Below the pieces are notes generated by a model. That model had not been told where the DNA came from. It ran no database searches and saw only the letters and a program-made list of their open reading frames with translations. Positions 1-10,662 of a stretch of 64,000 bases of DNA are shown here, piece after piece. Position 1 is the first letter of the stretch. Each line of letters starts with the position of its first letter. The position numbers and the translations under genes are program-made. Location of the stretch: positions 1 through 64,000 of the forward strand of contig NJBN01000004.1 in the NCBI GenBank assembly GCA_005223185.1, in the 5' to 3' direction. The DNA is from a candidate division LCP-89 bacterium B3_LCP (GTDB lineage Bacteria; Electryoneota; B3-LCP).

Positions 1-1
1 C

Positions 2-1198
2 TCCGCGTATGTTGATATGTACCTTGTGAAGACCGATTCCCTGGGCGATACGCTCTGGACGAAGACCTTCGGCGCCACTTGGGGTTGGGATGAATGCAGA
101 TCCGTTCAGCAGACTACCGACGGCGGCTACATCTTGGGGGGATTTGCCCAATTCGGCCCGAGTGGTCTTGATATGTACCTTGTGAAGACCGATTCCCTGG
201 GCGATACGCTCTGGACGAAGACCTTCGGCGGCAGCGATTATGATCAATGCTTGTCCGTGCAGCAGACCTCCGACGGCGGCTACATCCTAGGGGGAGGAAC
301 CCATTCCTTCGGCGCGGGTTTTCTTGATATGTACCTTGTGAAGACCGATTCCCTGGGCGATATGCTCTGGACGAAGACCTTCGGCGGCATCGATGACTGC
401 TGCTTTTCCGTGCAGCAGACGATAGACGGCGGTTACATCCTGGGGGGAATGACCGCCTTTGGTGCGGGTTGGAATGATATGTACCTGGTGCGGCTGGAGG
501 CTGAAGGCCCCCCGCAGGTTGCCGTCCTATTGACTCCGTATAATCCACCCATTCAGATCCCTTCTGGTGGAGGAGGCTTCCGGCTTGACTTTGAAATCGT
601 CAACGTCGGCACTGCAATATGTAATGTTGATAGTTGGATAGATATCACCCTTCCCGGGGGCTACATGTGTCCCATTGCAGAACGCGAAAACCTTGTAATA
701 GCAGCCGGTGGCAGTATTTCCTGGGAGGGCTTAACCCAGTATGTGCCCGGAGCTGCTTTGGCTGGAACATACTTCTACAATGCTTACGTGTGGGAAAGGG
801 ATACCTGGGAAGTTTATGCCGAGGATCATTTCCCCTTTGTTAAGCTCCCCGGAAACGATGCTCCAGTGCACAATTTCGGCTGGGCTCTGTTCGGCTGGGA
901 GGATGCAGTGGCACCCAATTTATCCTCAACTACCGATGAGTGTATTCTTTGCTCTGCTCATCCCAACCCCTTCAATCCGCAGACGCATTTGAGCTTCACA
1001 TTGCCGAAGGCTGGGGACGTGTCTCTGGTGATCTACGATGTGAGAGGCAGCGAAGTCGCCAGGCTAATAGATCGTTGGTCAGAAGCGGGCGAATATTCCG
1101 CTACTTTTGATGGTTCACAACTTTCCAGTGGCGTCTATTTCGCTCGTTTACAAGTGAATGGATTCCAACAGACGAAGAAATTGCTTCTGGTCAAGTAG
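2..1198 (+). CDS. Secreted repeat protein with C-terminal T9SS-type sorting domain (5'-partial, open at window edge)
   Basis: Frame open from base 2; repeated MYLVKTDSLGDTLWTKTFGG units; C-term 'HPNPFNPQTHLSFTLP...SSGVYFARL...KKLLLVK'. Confidence 0.85.
   Translation, partial: SAYVDMYLVKTDSLGDTLWTKTFGATWGWDECRSVQQTTDGGYILGGFAQFGPSGLDMYLVKTDSLGDTLWTKTFGGSDYDQCLSVQQTSDGGYILGGGTHSFGAGFLDMYLVKTDSLGDMLWTKTFGGIDDCCFSVQQTIDGGYILGGMTAFGAGWNDMYLVRLEAEGPPQVAVLLTPYNPPIQIPSGGGGFRLDFEIVNVGTAICNVDSWIDITLPGGYMCPIAERENLVIAAGGSISWEGLTQYVPGAALAGTYFYNAYVWERDTWEVYAEDHFPFVKLPGNDAPVHNFGWALFGWEDAVAPNLSSTTDECILCSAHPNPFNPQTHLSFTLPKAGDVSLVIYDVRGSEVARLIDRWSEAGEYSATFDGSQLSSGVYFARLQVNGFQQTKKLLLVK
14..490 (+). repeat. In-CDS tandem repeats (period 156, 156, 150 bp)
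   Basis: Near-identical 'gatatgtaccttgtgaagaccgattccctgggcgatacgctctggacgaagaccttcggcg' with ATGs at 17, 173, 329 and a diverged copy at 479. Confidence 0.9.
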
Positions 1199-1218
1199 AA
1201 AGTACAAAATATAGATTA

Positions 1219-1252
1219 GGGGCGTTCCCGTCTGGGTGGGACGCCCTTTTTG
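1219..1252 (+). terminator. Rho-independent terminator
   Basis: GGGCGTTCCC..GGGACGCCC followed by TTTTTG, just after the stop at 1198. Confidence 0.8.
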
Positions 1253-1317
1253 TAATGAAAATTAGAGATGGCGTCAAATCACATCCGTCTTCGGCGCCCA
1301 AGACCTGACACAACAGA

Positions 1318-1396
1318 GAGGGGAGGTTAGGCATTCCTGCCTGACGTAATCAAAGGAAGAGATAAATTCGACAGACAAGAATGTCTATCCTCCTCA
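1318..1396. repeat. Inverted pair of a dispersed intergenic repeat (GACAGACAGGAATGTCTATCCTCC family)
   Basis: gaggggaggttaggcattcctgcctgac (reverse copy) and cgacagacaagaatgtctatcctcctc (forward copy); another copy at 7938-7962. Confidence 0.65.
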
Positions 1397-1601
1397 TTAG
1401 ACACTTACACCAGAAAAAAGCCATATCATTCCAGCAGCATCCGAAGCGTAGCCCCCAATGGGGGAATCAGACATGGCTCTATGGTATTAAAAGCGTCAGA
1501 TTCTAGATCCCGACGGATCAGGGCAGGCTAAGCCAGAATGACACTTTTTTTATCATAAATCGTAAACATAAACTGAAAAAATCTTTATTCTTTTTAAAGA
1601 C

Positions 1602-1630
1602 TTGACATTCTGGTAAAAATTTACTATATT
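1602..1630 (+). promoter_or_regulatory. Sigma70-like promoter
   Basis: TTGACA - 17 nt - TATATT upstream of the gene starting at 1662. Confidence 0.7.
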
Positions 1631-1661
1631 AATATGAACCCACTTGCCAATGGAGGTGAAA

Positions 1662-4202
1662 ATGTCTTCAGGAAGATACCTTTCAATCGGAATTACAGCA
1701 TGCCTCCTGTTATCAGCAGGTATAAGTTATGCAGTGCTGGTTGACGGTTACTGCTACCTGGAAGGGCAGACAAATCACTCCGGTACTACCGTTCTCTTCG
1801 AAGAAAACTCACCCGGCGCCGTCACCGATTCGACACTAACCGATAACGCCGGATACTACCAGATCGATCTTGCCGCAGGCGCCTATGACGTCTACTTCCT
1901 CCACGAGTTCTACTATTACGACTATATCTTAGATCAACTCTTCTTCTCACCCACCACGCTCCCGGACATAACCCTGAATTCCTACCCCGTGGGCGTTTAC
2001 ATATCCGGACCACTGATCGGAACTCTGGAAGACACCACCTATGTGGTTACAGGTCCCATTTCCGTAGAAGCGGGGCAGTCTCTAACCATATCACCCGGAG
2101 CCACCCTGCTTTTCTGGGATTTTTTTGAATATCCCACATTCAACATATATGGTACGTTGTATGCAGAGGGCACCGAACAGGACAGCATTAAGTTTACGAG
2201 TGTTGAGGAAGCACACTGGGGTGGAATTGACTTCCTCACGACCGTTTCCAGTGACAGTCGACTGGAATACTGCGAAATATCAAACAGTGATGCCGGGGGA
2301 ATTTACTGCGATAATGCCAGCCCAACCATCAGCCATTGCCTAATCTATAGAAACACTGCTGACGATGGCGGAGGAATCAATTGCTATCTCGCCAGTCCAA
2401 CCATAAGTTATTGCACCATAAAAGGCAATACTGCGGGTAATGGCGGTGGGATTCAGTGCTGGGAAGCAAGTCCAACGATCGAATACTGTCTGATCGATGA
2501 TAACACTGCCTGGGATGACTGGGGTGGTGGCGGCGGGATTTTCTGCCGGGATAGCTCAGAACCGAATGTATCGTACTGCACTATCACCGAAAACACGGCT
2601 CCGGATGGAGGTGGAATCCGCTTCATGTCTGCGGAAGGTATATTCAACAACTGCACTATACAGGCTAACCATTGCTGGTATCACGGGGGCGCCATCTACG
2701 CTGATGATAGTGGGTTTTGGTATCCCATATTATCAAACTGCTTGATAGAAGGTAACACTACAGGGCAAAGCGGTGGTGGTTGCTATTTCGTACAGAATTC
2801 CTTTCCAACATTCAGCTATTGTACGATTACCACAAATCAAGGTTACGGCGTTTATACATCTTCTGGCTATGAACCTGCCAGTCTCTACAACTGCACCATC
2901 GAAGGCAACGAGGATGGCGGTGTATCCGGCTGGTGGAACGTGAGCAACTGCACTGTCACAGGGAACCACGGCATTGGTATATCATCATCGGGGATTGTGG
3001 CAGAGTGTACTGTTACCGGAAATGACGGTGTTGGAATCTCTGGTGATGGGGATTTCTACTATAATCTCGTTCGCGACAACTTCGGCGGTGGTATGATTTG
3101 CACCGGGGATGCGAACATCCGCAGTTGTACCATTGTAGAGAACGGAGGCTGCGGTATCAATATCAGTAACGCGAACCCCACGATCTTAAATACAGTCGTC
3201 AGCGGTAACGCGCAAGCAGGTGTAACTGGTTATTATGTCAATGCCAGCATTACCTACAGCGACTTCTTCGACAACGCCGGTGGTAATATCATGGGAAATC
3301 ATCCCCAATGGCTTGGTCAGATCGTCACCGTCAACACCAACGGCGATTCCTGCGATCTGTATTATAACATCTTCGAGGATCCCGAATTTGTAGATACCAT
3401 CTGGAGCGACTACCGCCTCGATTGGGATTCTCCCTGCATCGATGCCGGTGATCCTGATCCCCTATATGTCGATCCTGATGGTACCGTGGCGGACATGGGA
3501 GCTTTTTACTTTAATCAGTTGGCTCCGGTTAGCATTCTGTTGACGCCCATGAATACGCCTATCGCAATCCCGGCTGGGGGCGGGAGTTTTCGATACTTTA
3601 TCAGAGCCACAAATATCCAATCCACTCCCCAGACTGCCACTATTTGGACAGAGGCAGTCCTGCCGAATGGCAGTATTTACGGGCCTATCTTAGGACCTCT
3701 ATCAGCACCTCTTGATCCTGATCAGACGGCGATGCGTCAGCGGACGCAAACCGTTCCTGCAGGAGCACCTGCTGGCTCTTATTCATACGATGCCTACTCA
3801 GTGGTTGGATCGGATACGTCAATGGATTCCTTCACATTCGTGAAACTGGGATCGGACGGATCAGATTGCCTGGATGGATGGATTGATTCGGGAGAGACGT
3901 TCGGTGAAATTGCTGGAGGAAACACCCCCACCCTACAGCAGGAATTTACACTATTGGGTGCCTATCCAAATCCGTTTAATCCGACAACAACCATCCGCTT
4001 CAATCTACCGAAAACCTGCTTGGTTTATCTCGAAGTGTTCGATATCTCCGGACGTTCAGTTACATCGCTAATTAATGGTTGGCGGAATGCTGGTAACCAC
4101 CAGGTAACCTTCGATGCCTCCAATTTACCTTCAGGAGTCTACATTCACCAATTAAGCGCAGGTGATTTCACAGCTACGGGGAAAATGGTGCTGGTTAAGT
4201 AA
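1662..4202 (+). CDS. Secreted right-handed parallel beta-helix protein with T9SS-type sorting domain
   Basis: Repeated 'SPTISxCxIxxNTAxxGGGI' units; signal peptide; C-term 'YPNPFNPTTTIRFNLP...SGVYIHQL...GKMVLVK'; ATG 1662 preceded by GGAGGTG. Confidence 0.88.
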   Translation: MSSGRYLSIGITACLLLSAGISYAVLVDGYCYLEGQTNHSGTTVLFEENSPGAVTDSTLTDNAGYYQIDLAAGAYDVYFLHEFYYYDYILDQLFFSPTTLPDITLNSYPVGVYISGPLIGTLEDTTYVVTGPISVEAGQSLTISPGATLLFWDFFEYPTFNIYGTLYAEGTEQDSIKFTSVEEAHWGGIDFLTTVSSDSRLEYCEISNSDAGGIYCDNASPTISHCLIYRNTADDGGGINCYLASPTISYCTIKGNTAGNGGGIQCWEASPTIEYCLIDDNTAWDDWGGGGGIFCRDSSEPNVSYCTITENTAPDGGGIRFMSAEGIFNNCTIQANHCWYHGGAIYADDSGFWYPILSNCLIEGNTTGQSGGGCYFVQNSFPTFSYCTITTNQGYGVYTSSGYEPASLYNCTIEGNEDGGVSGWWNVSNCTVTGNHGIGISSSGIVAECTVTGNDGVGISGDGDFYYNLVRDNFGGGMICTGDANIRSCTIVENGGCGINISNANPTILNTVVSGNAQAGVTGYYVNASITYSDFFDNAGGNIMGNHPQWLGQIVTVNTNGDSCDLYYNIFEDPEFVDTIWSDYRLDWDSPCIDAGDPDPLYVDPDGTVADMGAFYFNQLAPVSILLTPMNTPIAIPAGGGSFRYFIRATNIQSTPQTATIWTEAVLPNGSIYGPILGPLSAPLDPDQTAMRQRTQTVPAGAPAGSYSYDAYSVVGSDTSMDSFTFVKLGSDGSDCLDGWIDSGETFGEIAGGNTPTLQQEFTLLGAYPNPFNPTTTIRFNLPKTCLVYLEVFDISGRSVTSLINGWRNAGNHQVTFDASNLPSGVYIHQLSAGDFTATGKMVLVK

Positions 4203-4265
4203 GGCTGCGCCTCTTTTTCCGCAAAGTTCTGCTCGACTTTGCGCTGCACACTAGCGTATTTGTAG

Positions 4266-4289
4266 GCGGGGATTGTTCCCCGCTTTTTT
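4266..4289 (+). terminator. Rho-independent terminator
   Basis: GCGGGGA ttgt TCCCCGC TTTTTT. Confidence 0.85.
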
Positions 4290-4715
4290 ATGTCCATGGT
4301 GACAGAACTGGCGGACAAAATGCTTATGAGCTTTAGCGGCTTTCATGACAGTTTCAATTTCTGCCAGCATGTCGTTCTCTGTATTGGGCGGTATTGGCTT
4401 CATGCCCATTAAACGCACCTCAATTCAAAGAGTTGCTAAAACATTGGAAATTGCTTTCGAACATCAGTATAGTTTTTACACACTGCTACATGCAATTATT
4501 GCGTATTATCTGGCAGGTTGCGCTGATTGCGTAGAAAAGTTCCCGTAAGTGCTTAAAATACAATATACTAATTGGTATATGCTTTGCAATATATGAGTTA
4601 TTCTACAATATCTCTTCAAGGAGTTACTGAAAAGAAAAACTAACTAGTATAAATCTACCTTGGGCGAACTTCTTACTTCCCTGATAATGCTTACAAGAGA
4701 CGGCTGGGAAAATCG

Positions 4716-6818
4716 ATGGAAAATCGCACTGTTAGAAAAAAGCTCCCATTCCTTTCCTATTTCCTGTTTGGTATCATCTTCTTATTCTGGGAGAATTTAG
4801 TCAGTAGTTTGGTCGGAGTGTACGGCTTCGAAATACGGCGAACTATCTGGGGTATCCTCTATTATGGTCTGCTTTTTCTATTGTTCGGAGGAGCAACTGA
4901 ACTGCTGACCTTTACATGCGGTCGGCTGTTTCCGGCGACGAATTGGACATATCAACGTTTTGTCTGGTTTCTGGTAGTATTGTGCCTTCTAATCTGGGGG
5001 GATGTCACACGCCAGATCATTACCCAAGTATTTGGCATAAGTTCGGGGCGGTTTAGCTACGCCGTTAATCTTCTCATCCTACCGGCATTAGTGTTAGTTG
5101 GTTTTTTCCTTAATCTATATCTCAGTAAACGAGAACGCACTAATAAACTTCCTTCGCATAAAAAACTTACCAAGTATTTCCTATCAATCATACTTTACTC
5201 CATTATTAGCATCAAAATAACCACGGTCATTTTCGGTCAGAAGTTCCTTACACCAATAAACCTTTTTCTCCAACTGGCCTTTATAGTAATTGCAATAGTG
5301 GCAATTACCGCTATGGTCCAGATATTTAAATCGAATAATACTTTCAGGCGTGCGCTGATATGGGTACCACTGAGCTTGAGCTTTTTCTTTATCAGCATAT
5401 CCCGATTATTCCCGGTTATACATATCACAACACAGTCTGCACAGACAATTGCTACGAAGCCCAATATTATTGTTATGCTTTTCGATGCGCTCAGGGCTGA
5501 TCACGTCAATACTGTCATAGATGGATATGCTCTGACGCCGAATATCAACTCCTTAGCAGAGAGGGGGAAGATATATGAATCCTGTCGTGCGACTACCTCT
5601 TGGACTTTTCCATCGGTAGTCTCAATTTTCACGTCAAAGCTTCCCAACAAACTGGGATTGGTCAACCCTGGAACTCTGCCCGACAATGTTCCCACTATTG
5701 CTGATGTTCTGAACAGGAATGGATACTTTACCGCAACTTTATCAGCAAATGATCTAATCGTTCCCAGGTATGGATTCGACCGCTCTTTTGATAGATTCTA
5801 CTATAAGCCGGGCTCCGGACCGAAGCAGATGTTTCTTCCCTTTCGCACATTTTTCCCATCCCCTCGCTGGATTGATGAAGTTGCATACCAGTTCGGCTTC
5901 ATATCCACTGACTTCTTAGCGCGGGATTGGGAAACCCTGAATAGCGAAGCGATTAGTGTAATCGATGAGGTTTCGCCTGGTCCATTCTTTTTTTACATGC
6001 ATTTCATTGAACCTCACTCACCCTATGTTTCTTCACCTTTTAATGATGGGATAATTGATTTAGAACACATCGCCTTAACCTATCAATTTACCCACAGAAT
6101 TCACCAAGAATTTCTTCAAGAACACCCTGATAATGCCATTAACCAGGCGATTGATAAGATGCACCGCCGTTATATGGAGGGTATCCGAAACGCAGATCGT
6201 GCGGTAGCTCAGATGGTTAATGTATTACAGCAACAGGGTCTGGCGGACAATACAATTCTGATTATAACCTCCGACCATGGTGAGGAATTTCTGGATCACG
6301 GATTATTAGGGCATAAAAGCAGTATCTATGAAGAACTCGTTCACGTTCCCCTGATAATTTACATTCCCAAGCGGCTGGCGATTGACCTGCCGGACCAGGA
6401 ATGTGGTGTATCCCTGCTGGATCTGGCACCGACCATCGTCGAAATGGCTGGAGATCCCGGTGGGATGGGTGACGTTGATGGAAGGTCATTGGTACAGCTC
6501 TGTCTGGAAGGCTCACGCCCGAAATATATGATGGTCGATGTGGACAGCACAATCTGGAGTGGGGTTGTAGTAGAACCGTATAAGCTGATCCTTAAGGAAT
6601 ACTTGCGGGAGGGTAGGGTCGATACCTTACTTTACGATCTAGAGACCGATCCGGGTGAGCAGTTCAATATCTATCAGGATAATTTGCCGACAGTAGATTC
6701 ATTGGCGATGATTCTGCAAGTCCAGCTGGACCAAACTGTCGAAAACCCTTCCGAGTTTTCCCGAGGTCTTACAATAACTGAGAGAGAACGTTTAAAATCG
6801 CTGGGATATATGAATTAG
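4716..6818 (+). CDS. Membrane-anchored sulfatase-fold (alkaline phosphatase superfamily) protein
   Basis: N-terminal TM segments; 'NIIVMLFDALRADHVNT', 'SWTFPSVVSIFTS', 'IITSDHGEEFLDHGLLGH'. Confidence 0.85.
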   Translation: MENRTVRKKLPFLSYFLFGIIFLFWENLVSSLVGVYGFEIRRTIWGILYYGLLFLLFGGATELLTFTCGRLFPATNWTYQRFVWFLVVLCLLIWGDVTRQIITQVFGISSGRFSYAVNLLILPALVLVGFFLNLYLSKRERTNKLPSHKKLTKYFLSIILYSIISIKITTVIFGQKFLTPINLFLQLAFIVIAIVAITAMVQIFKSNNTFRRALIWVPLSLSFFFISISRLFPVIHITTQSAQTIATKPNIIVMLFDALRADHVNTVIDGYALTPNINSLAERGKIYESCRATTSWTFPSVVSIFTSKLPNKLGLVNPGTLPDNVPTIADVLNRNGYFTATLSANDLIVPRYGFDRSFDRFYYKPGSGPKQMFLPFRTFFPSPRWIDEVAYQFGFISTDFLARDWETLNSEAISVIDEVSPGPFFFYMHFIEPHSPYVSSPFNDGIIDLEHIALTYQFTHRIHQEFLQEHPDNAINQAIDKMHRRYMEGIRNADRAVAQMVNVLQQQGLADNTILIITSDHGEEFLDHGLLGHKSSIYEELVHVPLIIYIPKRLAIDLPDQECGVSLLDLAPTIVEMAGDPGGMGDVDGRSLVQLCLEGSRPKYMMVDVDSTIWSGVVVEPYKLILKEYLREGRVDTLLYDLETDPGEQFNIYQDNLPTVDSLAMILQVQLDQTVENPSEFSRGLTITERERLKSLGYMN

Positions 6819-6938
6819 GCTTCTCCCTATCCCTAGTCCGCGCTACCTTTTGTAGGACCGCTGTGCAGGAATGACACCATTGTGTTGACGGCAGGTTTTA
6901 AAATCCTACTATCGACAACCCTTCCCACCACCCTGCCC

Positions 6939-6967
6939 TTGACTTTCACATCCGAAATCGTTATATT
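6939..6967 (+). promoter_or_regulatory. Sigma70-like promoter of thyX
   Basis: TTGACT - 17 nt - TATATT, 33 nt before the start at 7000. Confidence 0.7.
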
Positions 6968-6999
6968 ACCCCAAATCGAAAATGAAGGCGCGTGAATAA

Positions 7000-7923
7000 A
7001 TGGAAGACAAACTGGAGCAATTGGAACGGTTGAACGTCCCGGCGATGGATGAGATACTGGGCGTTCCTTTCAAGGTACTGGATGACGGTTTTGTGCGGGT
7101 GATAGATTACATGGGAACGGATAAGTCCATCGTGCAAGCGGCACGGGTCTCGTACGGCGAAGGCACAAAACAGGTACTTCGGGATCGTGAACTGATACGC
7201 TACCTATTGCGCCACCGGCACACGTCGCCGTTTGAAATGTGCGAGATCAAACTGCACGTGCGCGTACCCATGGACACCTGGCGGCAGTGGATCAGACATC
7301 GCACCGCCAATGTCAACGAATATTCCACTCGTTATTCCATCGCTATAGAGAAAGCTCAGAAGACTGGATCAGGTGAATGGCGCGGCCAGGGGAATGATAA
7401 CCGGCAGGGCAGCGGAGGCACAATTCCGGCTGGAGTTGGTGAAGAGCTGACTCGCCAGGAGGAGGAAGTTCACAGCTTGAGCAGGTCTATTTATCAACAC
7501 CGCTTGGACGTAGGTGTGGCTCGAGAACAGGCGCGCAAGGATTTACCGCTATCAACATACACGGAAGCCTACTGGAAAATGGATCTGCATAATTTACTCC
7601 ATTTTCTGGCTCTGCGGATGGATGAAAAAGCACAACAGGAGATACGCGATTACGCCAACGCAATAGGTAGAGAAATCGTCAACCGCTGGTGCCCTCTGAC
7701 CTGGGAAGCTTTCCAGGATTACCGCATTCATGGATTGGGATTGTCGGCTATGGAAGTAGCCATCATCCAGCAGTGCGTATCGGGCAATCTGCAAAAAGCG
7801 AAGAATTTGGCTATTGAATACGGTCTTTTAAGGCAGACGGAGAGTGGTTTCAAGTCAACGTTGGAATTGCGGGAAATAGAAGTAAAGCTGCACGCTTTGA
7901 AGGTGAAGATACCGTGGGAATAA
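7000..7923 (+). CDS. thyX: FAD-dependent thymidylate synthase ThyX
   Basis: ThyX signature 'RHRTANVNEYSTRYS'; 'HRHTSPFEMCEIKLHVRVPMDTWRQWIRHR'. Confidence 0.95.
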   Translation: MEDKLEQLERLNVPAMDEILGVPFKVLDDGFVRVIDYMGTDKSIVQAARVSYGEGTKQVLRDRELIRYLLRHRHTSPFEMCEIKLHVRVPMDTWRQWIRHRTANVNEYSTRYSIAIEKAQKTGSGEWRGQGNDNRQGSGGTIPAGVGEELTRQEEEVHSLSRSIYQHRLDVGVAREQARKDLPLSTYTEAYWKMDLHNLLHFLALRMDEKAQQEIRDYANAIGREIVNRWCPLTWEAFQDYRIHGLGLSAMEVAIIQQCVSGNLQKAKNLAIEYGLLRQTESGFKSTLELREIEVKLHALKVKIPWE

Positions 7924-8039
7924 TTTTATTCCAATAATGACAGACAGGAATGTCTATCCTCCCCAATTATGGCTTCAGCGTAAACCATAACCACTATCTT
8001 CGTAGTTTCTCAAGTTGCTCTTACGCTTTGACAGGGTGG

Positions 8040-8145
8040 CCCGATCCTTCAGGATCGGGTTTCATATATATAGAAGAAACAATAGGATAAACCTGGCTCT
8101 GAAGAGCCAGGCCACCCGGCCGTGGGAGTGAGATGAATTCAATCG
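8040..8145. repeat. Intergenic palindrome cluster
   Basis: CCCGATCCTtcAGGATCGGG (8040-8059) and CCTGGCTCTgaAGAGCCAGG (8092-8111), then further hairpin-like sequence. Confidence 0.75.
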
Positions 8146-8175
8146 CCGAGTGCGGGGACTCGGCGGCACGGGCGG

Positions 8176-10200
8176 TTATCTTCGCAGCTTTTTAAGCTGT
8201 TCTTGCGCTTCGGCGTTTTCTGGCGAGAGTCGTAATACGATCTCCAGTTCTTCGATTGCTCTCTCCGTTGAATCAACTGCCATGTAGATGCGCGCCTGGT
8301 TGTGGTGTACCCGGACATTAGTTGGTTCTCTGAGCAAAAGTTCAGAATTCACCTTCAACGCCTCTGTGAATTTATGCTGCTGAACTAAAGTCTGCGCCCA
8401 ACGCGACATCAACTGGCGGTCATCGGTTCCTAAAGAATACGCAATGGCGTAGTGCTTTTCAGCCGAACTGAATTCACCAAGCTGCAACAATACGTCAGCC
8501 AGTCCTCTGTGAGCGAAAACATTACTTGAATCCACCGTTATCACATATTTAAACTGCTTCACCGCCGCTTCCAGACCACCTTCCCCCTGCAGGATACGCC
8601 CTAAGTTATTACGAGCTTGAAGCAGTGACGGAGTCAACAGAATGGCTCTTGAGAATTCGTCTTTCGCTTCCTGCGTTCTACCCATTTTCAGCAAAACCAT
8701 CCCGCAACCATTGACTGGTCTGCCTGAAGAGGAGTCCAGATATACCGCTTCTCGAAATGCAGATAGCGCTTGATCGTACTGTCCATTTTCAAGGTATTTG
8801 CTTCCCAAATTGAAGAGACCGTCAAAGCCTGCTGATCTTCTGCCTTTTACAGGATTGATATTCACGAATATCAACAGAATTAGAAACCCGATAAAGGTAA
8901 GAGCATATCTGCTGATTTTTCTCTCTTTAATGAGCCGTATCGGCTCTGAAATTCCCACAGCAGCCCATATACACAGCACCGGAACCAAAGGAAGTCTGTA
9001 GCGCGCAGTTACCATGAAGAGGATTATCCCAGCAGCGTAACTTAACTGGAAAAAAATGAGATGCAACTGCCGTTTTCTATCTGTCGAGAGTGCCAATCCC
9101 AGCAGAGCCAGCGGTAAAATCAGACCAAAGGGAAAAGATACCAGCTTCTCCCATAGCAAGAGCCACAGCACTCCAGAAAACCGCCGGTGGAAATAGATAT
9201 CTTCAGTATCGCTCAGTTCGTGTCCAGTTAGCAGGTAGCGCGTTTTCTGTAGGAGCAGTCCCCCCCATTGCAGAGGATATTGGCTGATTTCGGTGAAAGC
9301 TCTCCCCCACCAGTACTGACTGACAGATGAGGCTTTCAGAGGATGCCCAGCAGCCTGTTCGGCAATATTTATCGTCTGCCGGTAGCCTTCACCCCACCAG
9401 TCCTTCGACGTGCCTGGCACCCATCCGGAATAACCGTTGGCGAAACGGTTGTTGCCCATGTAGAAATTCACTCCGGATTGTGATGAAATCACTACCAGAT
9501 CATCTGCTACGATATAGTTGCGCAGGGATACCGGCATGACCGTCAAAAAGATTCCTAACAGAAAAAGCGCGACATTTTTACCTCTACTTTTCAGGTAGAA
9601 CAACATCCAAGCTAAAGCGATGGGTAGGAATATCAGTATGTTAGGTCTTGCCAATGCGGCTATGCCAATAATTAATCCTGTTAAGAAGAAATCCCATCTT
9701 CCCTGCTTATCGAGGAGGCGGTGAAAAGTGATCAGAAAAAGCGTAACCAGAAAAACGTACAGCGTGGGGATCAACAGTTGAGCGGAATAATGAATCAAGG
9801 GTGCGTAAACCGAAGCGATAATACCTGCTATGATGCCGATTTTCCTACTATAAATTCGGCAGCCCAGCAGAAAGATCATCCAGGCGGTTAGAGCCCCTAA
9901 TAGGGCCTGAATTAAGCGGGGTACCAGATAATTGTGGCCGAAGATTTTGTAGATCGCCGCTAAAAGATAGCTATACAGCGGCGCTTGAAAGAACGCATCA
10001 TTACTATATCCAGCACCAGTAGCGATATTCCAGGCGCGCTGGTCATAGACTTCGGCATCAAGGATGGGGGAAGTGAAAAAGGGCGTATCCGATACACACC
10101 AGATATGTATCAGACGGAGTGATAGAGCGAAGAGAAAAATAACCAGACCGGCGTGTCCCGGTCTGCGCTGAATATCTTTTTCTGCATGGTTGTGATACAT
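8176..10200 (-). CDS. GT39-like membrane glycosyltransferase fused to C-terminal TPR repeats
   Basis: Multi-TM N-term with 'SPILDAEVYDQRAWNIATGAGYSNDAFFQAPLYSYLLAAIYKIFGHN'; C-term TPR units. Confidence 0.85.
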   Translation of the reverse strand: MYHNHAEKDIQRRPGHAGLVIFLFALSLRLIHIWCVSDTPFFTSPILDAEVYDQRAWNIATGAGYSNDAFFQAPLYSYLLAAIYKIFGHNYLVPRLIQALLGALTAWMIFLLGCRIYSRKIGIIAGIIASVYAPLIHYSAQLLIPTLYVFLVTLFLITFHRLLDKQGRWDFFLTGLIIGIAALARPNILIFLPIALAWMLFYLKSRGKNVALFLLGIFLTVMPVSLRNYIVADDLVVISSQSGVNFYMGNNRFANGYSGWVPGTSKDWWGEGYRQTINIAEQAAGHPLKASSVSQYWWGRAFTEISQYPLQWGGLLLQKTRYLLTGHELSDTEDIYFHRRFSGVLWLLLWEKLVSFPFGLILPLALLGLALSTDRKRQLHLIFFQLSYAAGIILFMVTARYRLPLVPVLCIWAAVGISEPIRLIKERKISRYALTFIGFLILLIFVNINPVKGRRSAGFDGLFNLGSKYLENGQYDQALSAFREAVYLDSSSGRPVNGCGMVLLKMGRTQEAKDEFSRAILLTPSLLQARNNLGRILQGEGGLEAAVKQFKYVITVDSSNVFAHRGLADVLLQLGEFSSAEKHYAIAYSLGTDDRQLMSRWAQTLVQQHKFTEALKVNSELLLREPTNVRVHHNQARIYMAVDSTERAIEELEIVLRLSPENAEAQEQLKKLRR

Positions 10201-10209
10201 TGTAGAGGT

Positions 10210-10662
10210 TTAGGAAGGTGTGAGACGGTCAACTTCTTCTAAGAATTGACCCGCGTCGTTGAACCTGCGGTAAACACTGGCAAAGCGAACGTATGCGACC
10301 GGGTGCAAGCGTCTTAAGTGATCCATCACGCTCTCACCTATCTGACGGCTGGTTACTTCTTCTGATCCTAAGTCCGCCAACGCGCTTTCTATTTCATCAC
10401 AGATCGTTTCCAGTCTCGGTCTGGGGATGGGAAGTTTGGAACATGCCAGTTCAATTCCCCTGATCAGTTTGGATCTATCGAAAGGTTCACGGCGGCTGTC
10501 GTGTTTGGTGACTACGGGTATATGAACGACGATCTGTTCGTAGGTGGTATAGCGTGATCCGCAGTGTTCGCACTGGCGGCGCCGGCGGATGGCTCTGGAA
10601 TGCCGCAGGGGGCGGCTATCCAGTACCCGCGAACCCAAATTATCGCATTGAGGACATCTCAT
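10210..10662 (-). CDS. nrdR: Transcriptional repressor NrdR
   Basis: '[42 protein letters not shown]' zinc ribbon plus ATP-cone. Confidence 0.96.
   Translation of the reverse strand: MRCPQCDNLGSRVLDSRPLRHSRAIRRRRQCEHCGSRYTTYEQIVVHIPVVTKHDSRREPFDRSKLIRGIELACSKLPIPRPRLETICDEIESALADLGSEEVTSRQIGESVMDHLRRLHPVAYVRFASVYRRFNDAGQFLEEVDRLTPS

Noticed and set aside
2-490. Regular ~156-bp repeats as a possible CRISPR array
   Set aside because: Repeats are coding, in frame, with coding spacers and no short palindromic direct repeats.
114-548. Antisense ORF of 144 aa
   Set aside because: Mirror of the repetitive T9SS gene on the other strand; low-complexity Arg/Ser composition, no motif.
4345-4548. Short ORFs in the 4.3-4.6 kb intergenic region on either strand
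   Set aside because: No convincing homology or start signals; could be gene remnants but cannot be supported.
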